The notes below the pieces were generated by a model. It saw only the letters and a program-made list of their open reading frames with translations. It was not told the DNA's origin and searched no databases. The position numbers and the translations under genes are program-made. Shown piece after piece: positions 7,870 to 16,874 of a stretch of 64,000 nucleotides of DNA (positions within the stretch are counted from its first letter, which is position 1; each line of letters opens with the position of its first letter). The stretch is taken from assembly GCF_007992195.1 (NCBI RefSeq), contig NZ_BJZU01000033.1, positions 1-64,000 on the forward strand. Reading direction: 5' to 3'. This DNA is from Methylobacterium oxalidis (GTDB taxonomy: Bacteria > Pseudomonadota > Alphaproteobacteria > Rhizobiales > Beijerinckiaceae).

Positions 7870-9000
7870 TCAAGGCGCGCCGATCGTGTAGCGGCGCCCC
7901 TTCCAGGCCGCCGCCCCGGCGCGCTCGCGCCGCAGGAGCACGTTCCACTGGATGGCCAGCGCCACCAGCACGGCGGCGGGGTGGAGCGGGATCGTCGCCA
8001 TCGGCTCGTGGGCGATCAGCGTGATCGCGGCCCGGGTGGCGAGCGAGACGATCAGCGCGGCCAGCGCCACGGCCAGCGCCGTGCCGGGCACGAGCCCGAA
8101 CAGGCCGGCCAGGACGAGGAGCCAGGGCAGCACCTGCCCGCCGAACAGGAGCAGGGTCCAGACCGGCAGGGCGCGGGGCGTCGCCATGCCCTCGTGCGCG
8201 TTCTTCGAGAAGCCGGCCCAGGCCTCGGCGAAGCCCGCGTACATCCGGCAGGTGGCGAGCGCGTAGCCCGCCACGAGGTCGGTGCGGTGGCCGGAGCGCC
8301 GCAGCAGGCGGGGCAGGTGGACGCCGTCGTGCAGGCTCCAGCGGATGGCGCCGTGCCCGCCCGCGGCCGCGTAGGCGTCGCGGGCGACGAGGACGAGCTG
8401 GCCGCAGGCCGCGCCGAGGGCGGGGCGCAGGGAGGCGCGCATCAGCGCCACCGGCAGGTAGCCGGCCAGGAGGAAGTTGATCATCGGCACGGTGAGGCGC
8501 TCGCCCAGGGTCTCCATGCGCTGGCGCGGCACCCCGCTCACCAGCGCCGAGCCCGTGCGGCGGGCGTGCGCGGCGAGCGCCGCCGCGGCATCGGGCTCGA
8601 GCCGCACGTCGGCGTCGATGAAGAGGAGGTGCTCGCCCCGGGCCTTGGCGGCGAGGTGCGCGCAGGCGTGGTTCTTGCCGGTCCAGCCCTCCGGCAGGCT
8701 CGGCACGGGCACGAGGCGCAGGCGCGGGTCGCCGGCGGCGATCTCCCGCACCAGGGCGGCCGTGCCGTCGGTGGAGTGGTCGTCGCCGACCAGCACCTCG
8801 ACGGGCACGCCCGCGCTCGCGAGCGCCGCCCGCACGGTCGCGGCGATGTTGGCCGCCTCGTTGCGGGCCGGGATCAGGATCGAGACGAGGGTGCGGCCCG
8901 CCTCGGGCTCCGGCGTGCGCAGGAGGGTGAGGTTCGAGGCGGCCAGCAGGGCCGGCAGCAGCGCGAGGGCGAGGGCGAGGAGGGCGAGGGCGAGCATCAT
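7870..9000 (-). CDS. Family 2 glycosyltransferase, CrtQ-like
   Basis: A 376-residue membrane glycosyltransferase. It starts with a hydrophobic helix (MMLALALLALALALLPALL), then a GT2 catalytic domain: VSILIPARNEAANIAATV, VGDDHSTDGTAALV, WTGKNHACAHLAA and LLFIDADVRLEPDAA with the DxD metal site. Two or more membrane segments follow near the C-terminus (LLLFGGQVLPWLLVLAGLF; ALAVALAALIVSLATRAA). The order of motifs resembles CrtQ, which glucosylates a C30 carotenoid acid in staphyloxanthin synthesis. Its ATG overlaps the stop of the acyltransferase gene (ATGA). GT2 is certain; the carotenoid acceptor is inferred from the neighbouring desaturases. Confidence 0.85.
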   Translation of the reverse strand: MMLALALLALALALLPALLAASNLTLLRTPEPEAGRTLVSILIPARNEAANIAATVRAALASAGVPVEVLVGDDHSTDGTAALVREIAAGDPRLRLVPVPSLPEGWTGKNHACAHLAAKARGEHLLFIDADVRLEPDAAAALAAHARRTGSALVSGVPRQRMETLGERLTVPMINFLLAGYLPVALMRASLRPALGAACGQLVLVARDAYAAAGGHGAIRWSLHDGVHLPRLLRRSGHRTDLVAGYALATCRMYAGFAEAWAGFSKNAHEGMATPRALPVWTLLLFGGQVLPWLLVLAGLFGLVPGTALAVALAALIVSLATRAAITLIAHEPMATIPLHPAAVLVALAIQWNVLLRRERAGAAAWKGRRYTIGAP

Positions 9001-9839
9001 GGCTGTCCGGCCCCGCTGCCGGGGCGGTGGGCCGGGTCGAAGCGGCGCCCGGCGGTCAGCGCCCGCAGCCGGCGCCAGAGGTCGTAGACGCCGCCGACCC
9101 CCTTGGCGCCGGAGACGAGGGAGACGAAGCGGGCGGGCTCGCGGGCGATCACGTCGGCGCTCAGCCGGTCGAGGGTGGCGGCGAGCGCGGCCTCGAGCCG
9201 GGCGAGGCGCTCGGGCCGGGGCAGGGCGAGGAGGTCGGCGGCCGGGATCGGCGTCCCGAAGGCGGCGAAGGCCTCGGCCCCGCGCTCCTCCCAGAAGGCG
9301 TAGTCGAGGGCGAGCGGCACGACGAGGGCGTCGGGGGCGAGTTCGGGCAGCCGCGCCACGCCGGGGCGCAGGGCGAGCGGCCGGGCGCGCACGTCGGAGA
9401 AGCGCCCCTGCGCGGTGATCCACAGCATGCGCCCGGGCCGGCTCAGGATCGCCCGGGAGGCGGCCAGGAACTGGGCCGCGCCGCGCGGCGTCTCGAGGTC
9501 GACCCCGAAGGCGCCCATGCGGCGGAACACGGCGTAGCGCTCGAGCGCCCGCGCGTCGAAGGGCGCGTGGTGCGTGCGGCCGGGGTAGAGGCGGGCGGCG
9601 AGCAGGATCAGGGTCGCGGCGTCCCACCAGGCCGGGTGGTTGCAGTAGACCACGATGGGGCCGGGATGGGCCGTCCGGTCGGGCCGGCCCCAGCGCGCGA
9701 GGCGCAGCGCGTTGAGGTGGCGCCTCAGGAAGCGGTCGAAATAGGCGACCATGAAGCGCCACAGGAGCGGCGAGACCGGCCCCGGCCCGGCCACCCCGCG
9801 CCGCCTCGGCATCCTGGCTTCCATCGACGCGTCCGGCAC
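8997..9839 (-). CDS. PlsC-type acyltransferase, probably carotenoid-glycoside acylation
   Basis: A 280-residue 1-acyl-glycerol-3-phosphate acyltransferase-like protein. The HX4D catalytic motif is visible as CNHPAWWDAATLIL, and the region ITAQGRFSDVRARPLALR occupies the place of the second substrate-binding motif, in a divergent form. PlsC relatives move acyl groups onto lipid hydroxyls at the inner membrane. Sitting between a desaturase and a CrtQ-like glycosyltransferase, it probably esterifies the sugar of a glycosyl carotenoid, the role that the unrelated CrtO plays in Staphylococcus. This function is inferred from position. Start may be ATG 9839 or ATG 9824. Confidence 0.82.
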   Translation of the reverse strand: MPDASMEARMPRRRGVAGPGPVSPLLWRFMVAYFDRFLRRHLNALRLARWGRPDRTAHPGPIVVYCNHPAWWDAATLILLAARLYPGRTHHAPFDARALERYAVFRRMGAFGVDLETPRGAAQFLAASRAILSRPGRMLWITAQGRFSDVRARPLALRPGVARLPELAPDALVVPLALDYAFWEERGAEAFAAFGTPIPAADLLALPRPERLARLEAALAATLDRLSADVIAREPARFVSLVSGAKGVGGVYDLWRRLRALTAGRRFDPAHRPGSGAGQP

Positions 9840-9920
9840 GCTCTCGCCCTCGGGCTTGCCCGCGCCCTCCGGTTCAACGGACCGGGCGCGGGCGGGTTCA
9901 TGGCAGCCGCGACCGGCGGG

Positions 9921-11447
9921 TCAGGCGGTCTTGCGGACCTCGCCGCGGGCATCCGCGTCGTGCGCGTCGGCGGCGATCCAGCCCGACATCATCACCATCG
10001 GCATGCCGGGGCCCGGATGGGCGGCCCCGCCCGCGAGGTAGAGGCCGCGCACCTGCCGGGAGCGGTTGCCGGGCTTGAAGGCGCCCATCACCCGGCCGTG
10101 GCTCGCCAGCCCGTAGATGGCGCCGTTGAGGACCTTGTAGCGCTCGTGGATGTCCTGCGGCGTGAGGTGGCGCTCCACCACGATCCGCTCCTCGAGGTCG
10201 GGCATGTGCGCGGTGCGCTTGAGCTTGTCGAGGATGGTGCGGCGGTAGGCCGGGAACATCGTCGACCAGTCGTGGTGCGGCCGCAGGTAGGGCGTGTGCA
10301 CGAGCACGTAGAGCGCCTCGCCGCCCTCCGGCGCCACCGAGGGGTCGGTGGAGGAGGGGGCCGCGAGGTAGGCGGTCGGGTCCGGGGCGGGCTCGCCCTT
10401 GTTGTAGATGAAGTCGAACTCCTCCTCCGGGTCGCGGGAGAAGACGAAGTCGTGGTGGTTCAGGTGCTCGTAGCGCTTGTTCAACCCGAGATAGAGGACC
10501 ACGCCCGAGCAGGCGGGCTCGAAGCTCTTCTTCTCGTAGGAGCGGCCGACCTCGCCGCCGACGAGCTCCCGGTAGGTGCGCACCGAGTCCATGTTCGAGA
10601 TCACCGCGTCGTAGGGGGCGAAACCCTCGCGCGTGGTCAGCCCCGTGACGGCGCCGTTCTCCACGGAGAGCCCGCTCACCTCGGAGGCCGGCTTGAGCGT
10701 CGCGCCGAGCTCGCCCGCGAGCCTGGCCAGCGCCTCGGCCACCGCCCGCGTGCCGCCCATCGGGTACCAGACGCCCTCGGCGGTCTGCATGTGGGCGATG
10801 GCGCAGAGCACGGCCGGCGCCCCGTAGGGCGAGGAGCCGACATACTGCACGAAGTGGTCGAGCATCTGGGCGAGGCGGGCGTCCTTCACCTTGCCGCGGA
10901 TGGTGCTCGCCACGGAGGCGTGCATGCGCAGGGAGAGCACGTCGCGCAGCGTGCCCGGGTTCATGTTGGCGCGGATGTTGATCGTGTCGAACAGGTCCTC
11001 GACGGGCTTCCAGAAGAAGAACCGGTTCGAGACGTCGTGCAGGTGCTCGGAGATGCCGATGAAGCGCCGGTAGCCCTCGCCGGCGCCGGCGCCGGGCACG
11101 AAGCGGTCCATGTCGGCGGCCATCCGCTCGACGTCCTGCATCAGGTCGATGCGGCTGCCGTCGTCGAAGAAGCAGCGCCATTGCGGGTCGAGGCGGCGCA
11201 GGTCGAGGTAGTCGTGCACGTCGCGGCCGGCCTCGGCGAAGATCCGCTCCAGCACGCGCGGAACGGTGAGGATGGTCGGCCCCATGTCGAACCGGAAGCC
11301 GCCCTCGTGCAGCACCGCGGCCTTGCCGCCGAGCCAGTCGTTCTTGTCGTAGAGGGTGACGCGGTGCCCGCGGGCGGCGCTCACGCAGGCGGCGGCGAGC
11401 CCGCCGAGACCGGAGCCGATGACGGCGACCGAGGATCCGGAATGCAT
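9921..11447 (-). CDS. CrtI/CrtN-family carotenoid desaturase (copy 1)
   Basis: A 508-residue FAD-dependent phytoene-desaturase-family protein. The dinucleotide-binding motif is at the very N-terminus (SVAVIGSGLGGLAAACVSAA, then DKNDWLGGKAAVL and FDMGPTILTVP), and the C-terminal FAD motif is LYLAGGAAHPGPGMPMVMMSG, split here as LYLAGGAAHPGPG plus MPMVMMSG. In Methylobacterium the pigment is a C30 carotenoid, so diapophytoene/squalene desaturation is the likeliest role. The frame is open upstream, but ATG 11447 places the GxGxxG motif at the usual distance. 102 nt separate it from the ABC permease and 81 nt from the acyltransferase, all on one strand. Confidence 0.9.
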   Translation of the reverse strand: MHSGSSVAVIGSGLGGLAAACVSAARGHRVTLYDKNDWLGGKAAVLHEGGFRFDMGPTILTVPRVLERIFAEAGRDVHDYLDLRRLDPQWRCFFDDGSRIDLMQDVERMAADMDRFVPGAGAGEGYRRFIGISEHLHDVSNRFFFWKPVEDLFDTINIRANMNPGTLRDVLSLRMHASVASTIRGKVKDARLAQMLDHFVQYVGSSPYGAPAVLCAIAHMQTAEGVWYPMGGTRAVAEALARLAGELGATLKPASEVSGLSVENGAVTGLTTREGFAPYDAVISNMDSVRTYRELVGGEVGRSYEKKSFEPACSGVVLYLGLNKRYEHLNHHDFVFSRDPEEEFDFIYNKGEPAPDPTAYLAAPSSTDPSVAPEGGEALYVLVHTPYLRPHHDWSTMFPAYRRTILDKLKRTAHMPDLEERIVVERHLTPQDIHERYKVLNGAIYGLASHGRVMGAFKPGNRSRQVRGLYLAGGAAHPGPGMPMVMMSGWIAADAHDADARGEVRKTA

Positions 11448-11549
11448 GTCGGTGTCACTCCCCGGGGCGCGGCGCGGGCTGCGCCCCCGTTGCAAAGCTA
11501 GTCCGGGACCGAGCCCGGTCAACGCGGTGGCGGGTCGCGCGGGCGGCCA

Positions 11550-12749
11550 TCAGGCCGGCTTCCGCGCCACGAGCAGGAGCGCCAGCCCCAGCCCCGCCGC
11601 CGCCGTCGCGCCGAGGACGCCCCAGGCCGCCAGGGCCGCGCGGGCGCCCTCGCCGAGGGCGCCCTGGTAGGCCTCGATCGCCCAGGCGTTCGGCGTGAAC
11701 CAGCCGAGCTCCTGCAGCCAGGGCGGCATCAGGAAGCGGGGCACCATGCTGCCGCCGACGGCCGAGAGCAGGAGGACGCCGAAGGTCGCGGCGAGGTGGG
11801 CCTGCTGGCGGGTGGCGGCGGCCGCGCAGGCGGCCAGGGCGAGCCCCGCCGCCATCGCCGAGACGAGGAGCGAGGTGGCGAGCCAGGCCGGCCAGCGCGG
11901 GCCGATCTCGACCCCGTAGAGGAGGGCGGCGGCGGCGAAGATCAGCCCCGCCTGGACGAGGCCCTGCAGCGTCAGGAAGCCGAACTTGCCGAGCACGATC
12001 ACCGGCAGCCCGCCCGGCGCGGCGGTCAGCCGGTCGGCGAGGCCGGACTGGCGCTCCTCCACCAGGGTCATGGCCCCCTGCATGGCGGCGAACAGCAGGA
12101 ACACGGCGGTGATGGCGCCCGCGTAGTAGGCCACGCGCTCGTTGGCGAGCCCCGAGGCGGTGCTCCGCCGCTCGACGAGGGAGGCGAAGGAGAACGGCTC
12201 CTTGCGGGCGCGCTGCTCGGCGAAGGCCTGGTCGAGGAAGGCGCGCTCGTCCGGCCCGATCTTGCCGGTGCGCTCCACGTCCGCGACCACGCGGGAGAGC
12301 ACGACGTCGGGCAGGGCGTCGTTGAGGACGCGCTGGAGCTGCCCGAGCGCGATCGGGGTGGCGAGCGCCTTCGAGGGGTTCTCGACGAGCACCACCGGCT
12401 GGCCGGGATCGGCGCCGGCCGGCGGGGCGGCGAGGTCGCCGCGCAGGACGAGGGCGACGTCGACGGCGCCCCGGCGCACCGCGGCCACGGCCTCCGGAAT
12501 GCCGGCCGGGCCCAAGCGCTCGACGCGCAGGCTCGGCTCGGCCGAGAGCGCGGCCGCGAGGCGCTCGGTCGTCGGCGTGCGCGCGAGGTCGGCGAGGCCG
12601 ACATGGATGCGGATGCGGTCGCCGATGGCGCCGGAGAAGATCGCCGCGAAGATCGAGAAGATCACGGTCGGCAGCACGAAGGCCATGACCAGGGCGGCGC
12701 GGTCGCGCAGCAGGCTGAGGGCCATGACGCGGAAGGCGGCGCCGATCAC
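11550..12749 (-). CDS. ABC-2 type exporter permease
   Basis: A 399-residue ABC-2 membrane protein of the YhhJ/YbhR type: one N-terminal helix ([21 protein letters not shown] in part), a long extracytoplasmic domain at about residues 40-205, then five helices in the C-terminal half ([23 protein letters not shown]-like stretches). It starts with GTG, overlapping the stop of the ATPase gene in a GTGA arrangement. With that ATPase it should form an exporter. The genes on both sides are carotenoid genes, so a lipid or pigment cargo is suggested, not shown. Confidence 0.88.
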   Translation of the reverse strand: MIGAAFRVMALSLLRDRAALVMAFVLPTVIFSIFAAIFSGAIGDRIRIHVGLADLARTPTTERLAAALSAEPSLRVERLGPAGIPEAVAAVRRGAVDVALVLRGDLAAPPAGADPGQPVVLVENPSKALATPIALGQLQRVLNDALPDVVLSRVVADVERTGKIGPDERAFLDQAFAEQRARKEPFSFASLVERRSTASGLANERVAYYAGAITAVFLLFAAMQGAMTLVEERQSGLADRLTAAPGGLPVIVLGKFGFLTLQGLVQAGLIFAAAALLYGVEIGPRWPAWLATSLLVSAMAAGLALAACAAAATRQQAHLAATFGVLLLSAVGGSMVPRFLMPPWLQELGWFTPNAWAIEAYQGALGEGARAALAAWGVLGATAAAGLGLALLLVARKPA

Positions 12750-13759
12750 CGGGCCGCCCTCGCGACGCGCGGCAGGCTCGCCGCCTGCACGGGGCCGGCG
12801 GGCTCGAGCGCCTGGCGGTAGAGCGCCTCGAGGCCGGGCGTCCGCACCCGCACCTCGCCCGCCGGCACGCCCTGCGCCCGCAGGGTGCCGAGGAGCGCCG
12901 CCCCGTCGAGCCCGTGGCCGACCCGTCCGGCCGCCCGCCAGGCGAGGGCGGGCCCCGCCTCGCCGCCCGGCGCGAAGCCGAAGCGCCGAAGCGCCGCCTC
13001 CGCCGCCCGGTCGGGCGCCTCGGTCAGCACCACCTCGTGCTCGGGCGGGCCGGAGCGGATCCGCGCCAGGAGGCCCCCGAGCGGGCCCTCGCGGACGATG
13101 CGGCCGTGCCCGACGAAGGCGACGCGGTCGGCGAGCCGCTCGGCCTCCGCGAAGTCGTGGGTGGCGATGAGGATCGCCGCGCCCTCGTCCCGCAGCCGGG
13201 CGAGCAGCGCGTGGATCGCGGTCCGGGCGGCGAGGTCGACCCCCGCGCTCGGCTCGTCGAGGAGGAGGAGGCGCGGCTCGCCGAGCAGGCTCGCGGCGAT
13301 GTTGACCCGGCGCTGGTAGCCGCCGGAGAGCTGGCCCACCGGGGTCCGGGCCACCGCGGCGATGCCCGTCCGGTCGAGAGCGCGGGCGAGCGCGGCGGCG
13401 CGCGCGCTCCGGCGCAGGCCGGCGAGCGCGGCGAAGACGCCGAGGTTCTCGGCCACCGTCAGCCGCGGGTAGAGGGCGATCTCCTGCGGCACCCAGCCGA
13501 TGGCGCGCCGGGCCGCGCCGCGGCGGAACGGGTCGGCCCCCGCGACGCGCACGGTCCCGGAATCCGGCGCGAGGCGGCCCGCCACGAGGCGCATCAGCGA
13601 GGACTTGCCGGCCCCGTTCGGCCCGAGCAGCGCCAGGATCTCGCCGGGCGCCAGCGCGAGGTCGACCCCCTCGAGGATCCGGCGCCCGCCGAGGGAGAGC
13701 GTCGCGCCCGCCACCTGCGCGAGGGGTGCGGACGGCTCCGGCCTCTGCCCGGGCGGCAT
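12746..13759 (-). CDS. ABC exporter ATP-binding protein
   Basis: A 337-residue ATPase of the CcmA/YhhH type. Walker A is [15 protein letters not shown], the signature is [14 protein letters not shown], Walker B is [13 protein letters not shown], and the switch His is in [14 protein letters not shown]. About 110 residues follow the nucleotide-binding domain, as is common in drug/lipid exporters. ATG 13759 was chosen because upstream sequence in this frame is arginine-rich nonsense and the DUF2141 gene ends only 8 nt away. It is translationally coupled to the permease. Confidence 0.92.
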   Translation of the reverse strand: MPPGQRPEPSAPLAQVAGATLSLGGRRILEGVDLALAPGEILALLGPNGAGKSSLMRLVAGRLAPDSGTVRVAGADPFRRGAARRAIGWVPQEIALYPRLTVAENLGVFAALAGLRRSARAAALARALDRTGIAAVARTPVGQLSGGYQRRVNIAASLLGEPRLLLLDEPSAGVDLAARTAIHALLARLRDEGAAILIATHDFAEAERLADRVAFVGHGRIVREGPLGGLLARIRSGPPEHEVVLTEAPDRAAEAALRRFGFAPGGEAGPALAWRAAGRVGHGLDGAALLGTLRAQGVPAGEVRVRTPGLEALYRQALEPAGPVQAASLPRVARAAR

Positions 13760-13767
13760 CGCGGGTC

Positions 13768-14208
13768 TCAGCGGGGCGGCAGGGCGCGCGAGAGGCGCAC
13801 CCGGATCGCGAGGCCGGGCTCGCGCACCGCGAAGGCGGCGCGGGCGAAATCGGGCCGCGCGCCGCGCCCGCCCTCGCCCGAGAAGGCGTAGGGCTCCAGC
13901 GGGAGGCCGAGCGGGGTCCGGTCGAGGCGGCCGTCGCCGTCGAGGTCCTGGAAGGCCGCGAGCGCGTAGGTGCCGGGGCTCACGTCCTGCAGGACGAAGC
14001 GCTGTCGGGAGCCGGCCGCGCGGGCGCTGTCCCCGTCGCGGCAGGCGGCCTCCGAGAGGCCGCCCTGGCACAGGGCCACGAAGACCCGGCCGCCGCCCGG
14101 CTCGATCCCGTCGATCTCGACCTCGATCGTGGCGGCGCGGGCGCCTCCCGGGGCGAGGCCGGCCGCCAGCAGCAGGGCGGCGGCGCCGAGGGCTCCCGCC
14201 CCCCTCAC
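13768..14208 (-). CDS. DUF2141 secreted protein
   Basis: A 146-residue exported protein. Residues 1-25 form a signal peptide ([21 protein letters not shown]), followed by the DUF2141 pattern: [41 protein letters not shown] and [11 protein letters not shown]. The family is a beta-sandwich group of unknown function, often found beside carotenoid or lipid genes. The start is GTG 14208, overlapping the stop of the upstream desaturase (GTGA). The gene is embedded between that desaturase and the exporter, so it may assist carotenoid handling in the periplasm. Confidence 0.87.
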   Translation of the reverse strand: MRGAGALGAAALLLAAGLAPGGARAATIEVEIDGIEPGGGRVFVALCQGGLSEAACRDGDSARAAGSRQRFVLQDVSPGTYALAAFQDLDGDGRLDRTPLGLPLEPYAFSGEGGRGARPDFARAAFAVREPGLAIRVRLSRALPPR

Positions 14209-15797
14209 GTGGCCTCGCCCCCGGCGGCGAGCGGGGCCGTCTCGGGCAGGCCGGCCTCGCCGGCGCCGAGGCGGGCGCCGGCCAGTTCCTCGATCAGCAG
14301 GCGGGCCGAGATGCGGGCGCCCTCGTAGATCACGGGCAGGCCCGAGCCCGGATGCGTGCCGCCGCCGACGATGTAGAGGCCGGGCCCGAAGCGGTTGTGG
14401 GGCCGGAAGTAGAGCATCTGCATCAGGTCGTGGGCGAGGTTGAAGGTGGCGCCCTCGTGGACCGCGAAGTCGTCGCGCCAGCCGGTCGGGTCGACGATGC
14501 GCTCGTAGCGGATGCGCGATTCGAGGTCGTGGAGGCCGAGGAGCTTCAGCCGCTCCAGCACCAGCGCGCGGTAGCGCGGGCGCACCGCCTCCCAGTCGAT
14601 GCCCGCCTTCAGGTTCGGCACCGGCACCAGCACGTAGAGGGCGGTGTGGCCGGGCGGCGCCATGCCCCCGTCCGTGAAGCCCGCGTGCTGGACGTAGACC
14701 GAGGGCTCCATCGGCAGGATGCCGTCCGAGACCTCGCGGATGTTGCGGGCGTAGTCCCGGGCGAGCAGGATCGTGTGGTGCCCGAGGGCGGCGGGCATCG
14801 GCCCCTCGAGGCCGAGATAGAGCATGAAGGTCGAGCAGGAGAGGCGGGCCTTGGCCACCTTCGGGTCGCGCCAGCGCGGCCGCCGCGCCTCCGGCACCAG
14901 GGCCGGCACGACGCGGGCGAAGTCGCCGTTGATGACGACCGCGTCGGCCCGCATCGTCTCGCCGCCCGCCACCACGCCGCAGGCGCGCTTGCCCTCGAAC
15001 AGGACCCGGTCGACCCCGGTGCCGAGGCGGATGTCGACGCCCATGCGGCGGGCGAGCCCCGCCATCGCCTCCGAGACGGCGCCGCAGCCGCCGACCGGGT
15101 GGTAGACCCCGTGCTCGTACTCGAGGAACGAGAGGATCGTGAACAGGCTCGGGCAGCGGAAGGGCGACATCCCGAGGTACTTGGTCTGGAACGAGAAGGC
15201 GAGGCGCACCCGCGGGTCGGCGAAGTAGCGCTGGAGGTCGCGGTCGACGCTGCGGCCGGGATGCAGGTAGGGCAGGGCGGCGAGCATGGCGGGGGAGACC
15301 ATGCTGCGGAAGCGGTGGAAGGCCTGCTCCAGCACGGGCTTGAAGAATTTCAGCTTGGTCCGGTTGTCGGCGAAGAAGCGGCGGACGTTCCGCGCGTCGG
15401 CGGGCGCGATGCGGGCGATCTCGGCCTCCAGCCGATCCATGTCGGCGGTGGCGCGGATCTCGCCGGAGATGCCGCCCTCGCCCTCGAAGACGAGGTGGTA
15501 CTGCGGGTCGAGCCGCTCCAGGCGGACGTGGTCCTCCAGGCGCTCGCCGCAGGAGGCGAAGATGTCGGCCAGGATCTGGGGGTAGAGGAAGAAGGTCGGG
15601 CCGATGTCGAAGCGGTAGCCGCCCGGCGCCGAGACGGTCCGGGTGCGGCCGCCCACGGCCTCGTCCTTCTCGAACAGGGTGACGTGGATGCCGGCGCGCG
15701 CCAGGAGAAGGGCGGTCGCCAGCCCGCCGGGGCCGGCGCCGACGATGACCACCCGGCGTCCGGAGAGCGCCCGGAGGCCGTCCCGTGACTGCAGCAA
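14205..15797 (-). CDS. CrtI/CrtN/CrtP-family carotenoid desaturase or oxidase (copy 2)
   Basis: A 530-residue FAD protein related to but distinct from copy 1. It has VVIVGAGPGGLATALLLARA at residues 15-34, FEKDEAVGGRTRTV, FDIGPTFFLYPQIL and a C-terminal GPGLYIVGGGTHPGSGLPV. Two such enzymes in one C30 cluster usually share the work: one desaturates, the other oxidises the terminal methyl (CrtP/CrtNb role). Which is which here cannot be told from sequence alone. It is the first gene of the minus-strand array; the next 129 nt upstream separate it from the SpoU methyltransferase gene. Confidence 0.88.
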   Translation of the reverse strand: MLQSRDGLRALSGRRVVIVGAGPGGLATALLLARAGIHVTLFEKDEAVGGRTRTVSAPGGYRFDIGPTFFLYPQILADIFASCGERLEDHVRLERLDPQYHLVFEGEGGISGEIRATADMDRLEAEIARIAPADARNVRRFFADNRTKLKFFKPVLEQAFHRFRSMVSPAMLAALPYLHPGRSVDRDLQRYFADPRVRLAFSFQTKYLGMSPFRCPSLFTILSFLEYEHGVYHPVGGCGAVSEAMAGLARRMGVDIRLGTGVDRVLFEGKRACGVVAGGETMRADAVVINGDFARVVPALVPEARRPRWRDPKVAKARLSCSTFMLYLGLEGPMPAALGHHTILLARDYARNIREVSDGILPMEPSVYVQHAGFTDGGMAPPGHTALYVLVPVPNLKAGIDWEAVRPRYRALVLERLKLLGLHDLESRIRYERIVDPTGWRDDFAVHEGATFNLAHDLMQMLYFRPHNRFGPGLYIVGGGTHPGSGLPVIYEGARISARLLIEELAGARLGAGEAGLPETAPLAAGGEAT

Positions 15798-15926
15798 CGC
15801 TCGAACCTCCCCGCCGGTGCGGATCCCGAGCCCGACCGGAGCGCCGAAGCCCGCGAGGGGCGCGGCGCGCGGTGTCCGGTCAAGCTAGACCGTGGAAGCT
15901 AGGAGCCGCGGCGTCATCGGCAATTG

Positions 15927-16835
15927 TCACTCTTTGTCGCGTGCAGGCGCGGCCTGGGCCGCGCTCGGGTCGCGTGCAGGCGCGGCCTGGGCCGCGCTCG
16001 GGTCGCGTGCAGGCGCGGCCTTGGCCGCGCGCAGGTGGTGGAGCGCGATGGCGCCCGCGGTCGCCACGTTGAGGGAATCGAAGCCCGGCGCCATCGGGAT
16101 GCGCACGCCGCGCGCCCGCGCGATCACGCCCGCCGGCAGGCCCGGCCCCTCGGTCCCGAGCAGCAGGAGCGCCCGGGGCAGGGCGGGCAGGTCGGCCAGG
16201 GTCTCCGCCCCGCCGGGCGAGAGGGCGACGGGGGCGAGGCCGAGGGACGCGGCGAGCGCGAGCCAGTCGGCGCCCGCGGCCAAGCGCGCGAAGGGCACGG
16301 CGAGCGCCGCGCCCGCCGAGACGCGGATCGCCTTGCGGTAGAGCGGGTCGCAGGTCGCGGCGTCGAGGAGCACCGCGTCGGCCCCGAAGGCGGCGGCGTT
16401 GCGGAACAGGCCGCCGACGTTGTCGTGGTTGGTCAGCCCGGCGAGGCCGAGCACCAGGGCGGGGGCGGGCGCGGGCGGCACCAGGGCGTCGGGAGGCGCC
16501 TCCGCGCCCCGGACCCCCACCGCGAGGACGCCGCGGTGGATGGGGAAGCCCGTCACCGCGCCCATCACGGCGCGGGAGGCGAGGTAGACCGGCGGCGGGG
16601 CGGGGTGGCGCGCGGCGTGGGCCTCGAGCGCGGCGGCGAGGCCCGGCAGGCGCTCGGGCGCGAGCAGCACGGACTCGACGGCGAAGCGGGCCCGCCCCGA
16701 GAGCATCAGGCGCAGGGTCACCTCGCCCTCGACGATGAAGCGCCCGGCGCGGCCCACGAGGTCGCGCTCGCGCATCGCCGCGTAGGGGGCGAGGCGCGGG
16801 TCGCCGGGATCGTCGAGGGGGATGGTCGAGACCAT
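15927..16835 (-). CDS. TrmH/SpoU-family RNA 2'-O-methyltransferase
   Basis: A 302-residue SPOUT methyltransferase expected to methylate a ribose in tRNA or rRNA with SAM. Three SpoU motifs are visible: LAGLTNHDNVGGLFRNAAAF (motif 1), LLLLGTEGPGLP (motif 2) and IPMAPGFDSLNVATAGAI (motif 3), which together build the trefoil knot. An N-terminal substrate-binding part (RFIVEGEVTLRLML) precedes them. The C-terminal tail repeats APARDPSAAQA almost three times because the DNA carries a 33-bp tandem repeat; the fold should already be complete before it. Confidence 0.9.
   Translation of the reverse strand: MVSTIPLDDPGDPRLAPYAAMRERDLVGRAGRFIVEGEVTLRLMLSGRARFAVESVLLAPERLPGLAAALEAHAARHPAPPPVYLASRAVMGAVTGFPIHRGVLAVGVRGAEAPPDALVPPAPAPALVLGLAGLTNHDNVGGLFRNAAAFGADAVLLDAATCDPLYRKAIRVSAGAALAVPFARLAAGADWLALAASLGLAPVALSPGGAETLADLPALPRALLLLGTEGPGLPAGVIARARGVRIPMAPGFDSLNVATAGAIALHHLRAAKAAPARDPSAAQAAPARDPSAAQAAPARDKE
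15936..16030. repeat. 33-bp minisatellite inside the SpoU gene 3' end
   Basis: Two identical 33-nt units (15936-15968 and 15969-16001) and a diverged third copy begin with GTCGCGTGCAGGCGCGGCC. Being a multiple of three, copy-number change would lengthen or shorten the protein tail without a frameshift. Confidence 0.9.
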
Positions 16836-16874
16836 GGCGGGGCGGTCGGCCGGCGCTCCGGCCGCGGCGGCGCC

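Noticed and set aside
7870..9762. 630-residue protein spanning glycosyltransferase and acyltransferase regions
   Set aside because: The N-terminal half is the wrong frame of the acyltransferase; the ATGA overlap at 8997-9000 marks two genes.
15936..16030. CRISPR-like repeats
   Set aside because: Units are contiguous with no spacers and lie inside a coding gene.
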